Source of the DNA: Ktedonobacter racemifer
GTDB taxonomy: Bacteria; Chloroflexota; DTOL01; JACQYG01
NCBI GenBank assembly: GCA_020723545.1
Contig: DYIS01000190.1
Location: forward strand, 1-5,508
Length of the DNA: 5,508 nt
Reading direction: 5' to 3'
A model generated the notes under the pieces. It was not told where the DNA came from. It searched no databases and saw only the letters and a list, made by a program, of their open reading frames with translations. The position numbers and the translations under genes are program-made. Of this stretch, positions 4,538-5,508 are shown one piece after another (position 1 is the first letter of the stretch; each line of letters opens with the position of its first letter).

Positions 4538-5508
4538 TAGCCGTCGAACTTCTTGATGGCCAAACAGGCGTTGTGGCCGCCAAAGCCAAAGGAGTTAGAG
4601 AGGGCCGCGCTCACCGCTCTGGCCCGAGCCACATTGGGGACGTAGTCCAGGTCACATTCCGGGTCGGGGTTTTCGTAGTTGATAGTAGGGTGGATCAGGC
4701 TGTCCCGCATGGCCAGGATAGTGGCAATGGCCTCCACCGCGCCGGCAGCGCCCATGAGGTGGCCAACCATGGACTTGGTGGAGCTGATAGCCAGTTTATA
4801 GGCGTGATGCCCAAAGACGGTCTTGATGGCCGCGGTCTCGTTTTTATCGTTCAGTACAGTAGAGGTACCGTGGGCGTTGATGTAATCCACCTCCGCAGGG
4901 GCGAGGCGAGCCTTATCCAGGGCGATCTGCATGGCTCGAGCTGCGCCCTCGCCGGCCTCGGCCGGCGCGGTGATGTGATGGGCATCGGAGGTGGCACCGT
5001 AGCCCACGATCTCAGCGTAGATCTTGGCCCCCCTGGACCGAGCATAGCCCAGCTCCTCCAATACCAAGATACCTGCCCCCTCGGCCATCACGAACCCGTC
5101 GCGATCACGGTCAAAGGGTCGCGAAGCCCGCGCGGGCTCGGCGTTGCGTCTGGAGATGGCCTGCATGCTGATAAACCCCCCCAGGGCCAGAGGCACGATG
5201 GGCGCCTCGGTGCCGCCGCAGATCATGGCATCGGCGTCTCCCCGGCGAATGGTCTCGAAGGCCTCGCCAATGGCATTGGAGCCGGTGGCACAGGCCGAGA
5301 CCAGCGCGTAATTGGGGCCCTTTGCCCCGTAGGTTATGGCTACCTGACCGGCGGCCATGTCCACGATGAGCATGGGAACAGCGAAGGGGCTGACGCGGCC
5401 TGGTCCCCGGGTTTCCATCACCCTCTGCTGCTCGACGATCGTGCTGATCCCTCCGATACCGGAGCCGATGATCACCCCTACTCGATGGCTGTTGCTGCCA
5501 TCGATCAC
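4537..5508 (-). CDS. fabF: Beta-ketoacyl-ACP synthase II (FabF), N-terminus cut off by the window edge
   Basis: The 323 visible residues are the C-terminal four fifths of a FabF of about 410 residues; about 90 residues lie beyond the window. The first visible codon, GTG, is an internal valine, not a start. The enzyme extends acyl-ACP with malonyl-ACP in fatty acid elongation. Numbering within the fragment, the nucleophile is Cys73 in SACATGSNAIGEA, with catalytic histidines 213 (NAHGTST) and 250 (MVGHLMGAAG) and Lys245 (STKS). RVGVIIGSGIGG (9-20), SRPFDRDRDGFVMAEGAG (129-146) and the closing NSFGFGGHNACLAIKK (305-320) are standard. All catalytic residues are present, so the gene looks functional. 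It is the upstream member of the visible minus-strand operon; the operon promoter and possible acpP, fabD and fabG partners would lie outside the window. Confidence 0.96.
   Translation of the reverse strand: MIDGSNSHRVGVIIGSGIGGISTIVEQQRVMETRGPGRVSPFAVPMLIVDMAAGQVAITYGAKGPNYALVSACATGSNAIGEAFETIRRGDADAMICGGTEAPIVPLALGGFISMQAISRRNAEPARASRPFDRDRDGFVMAEGAGILVLEELGYARSRGAKIYAEIVGYGATSDAHHITAPAEAGEGAARAMQIALDKARLAPAEVDYINAHGTSTVLNDKNETAAIKTVFGHHAYKLAISSTKSMVGHLMGAAGAVEAIATILAMRDSLIHPTINYENPDPECDLDYVPNVARARAVSAALSNSFGFGGHNACLAIKKFDG

Noticed and set aside
5503..5508. GTG at the right edge as the start of fabF
   Set aside because: FabF proteins have about 90 more residues before this point; the GTG is an internal valine codon and the gene is cut by the window.

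Overview
The window is GC-rich, densely coded bacterial chromosome with strong AGGAGG-type ribosome binding sites, AT-rich promoter islands and very short gaps. It holds five complete genes and one partial gene, with no RNA genes, mobile elements or CRISPR arrays. The gene content (FabF, FabH, two DegV/FakB-type proteins, a nitroreductase and a LexA/MarR-like winged-helix regulator) and the codon style suggest a Gram-positive-like or Chloroflexota-type anaerobe or thermophile. Sequence alone does not fix the phylum, so this is an inference.

Left part, plus strand: a possible last few codons of an upstream gene (2-52) are followed by a good SigA-type promoter (TTGCAA, 17 bp, TATAAT at 62-90). 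It drives a winged-helix DNA-binding protein (122-853) whose C-terminal two thirds I do not recognise. After an 78-bp AT-rich gap comes a DegV-family fatty-acid-binding protein (degV1, 932-1771). The leader of the regulator gene and the gap before degV1 share a 17-bp T-rich element (16 of 17 bases identical), which makes them candidate operators for the regulator.

Right part, minus strand: a tight operon reads from the right edge leftwards: fabF (partial, cut by the window end), degV2 (a second DegV paralogue), fabH and a nitroreductase-family flavoprotein. degV2 and fabH overlap by 4 bases (TTGA), and fabH starts with TTG. fabH and the nitroreductase are 13 bases apart. The two transcription units converge at 1772-1827, where there is one imperfect hairpin.

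Working picture: FabH starts and FabF elongates fatty acids in type II fatty acid synthesis. DegV/FakB proteins bind a free fatty acid and present it to a kinase (FakA) for phosphorylation and entry into phospholipid synthesis. A FakB-type gene translationally coupled to fabH, and a second one beside a putative regulator that may control it, suggest a locus that balances synthesis with uptake or recycling of acyl chains. FabH also carries an unusual tail of about 48 residues with the pattern of a basic amphipathic helix. The role of the nitroreductase is open.
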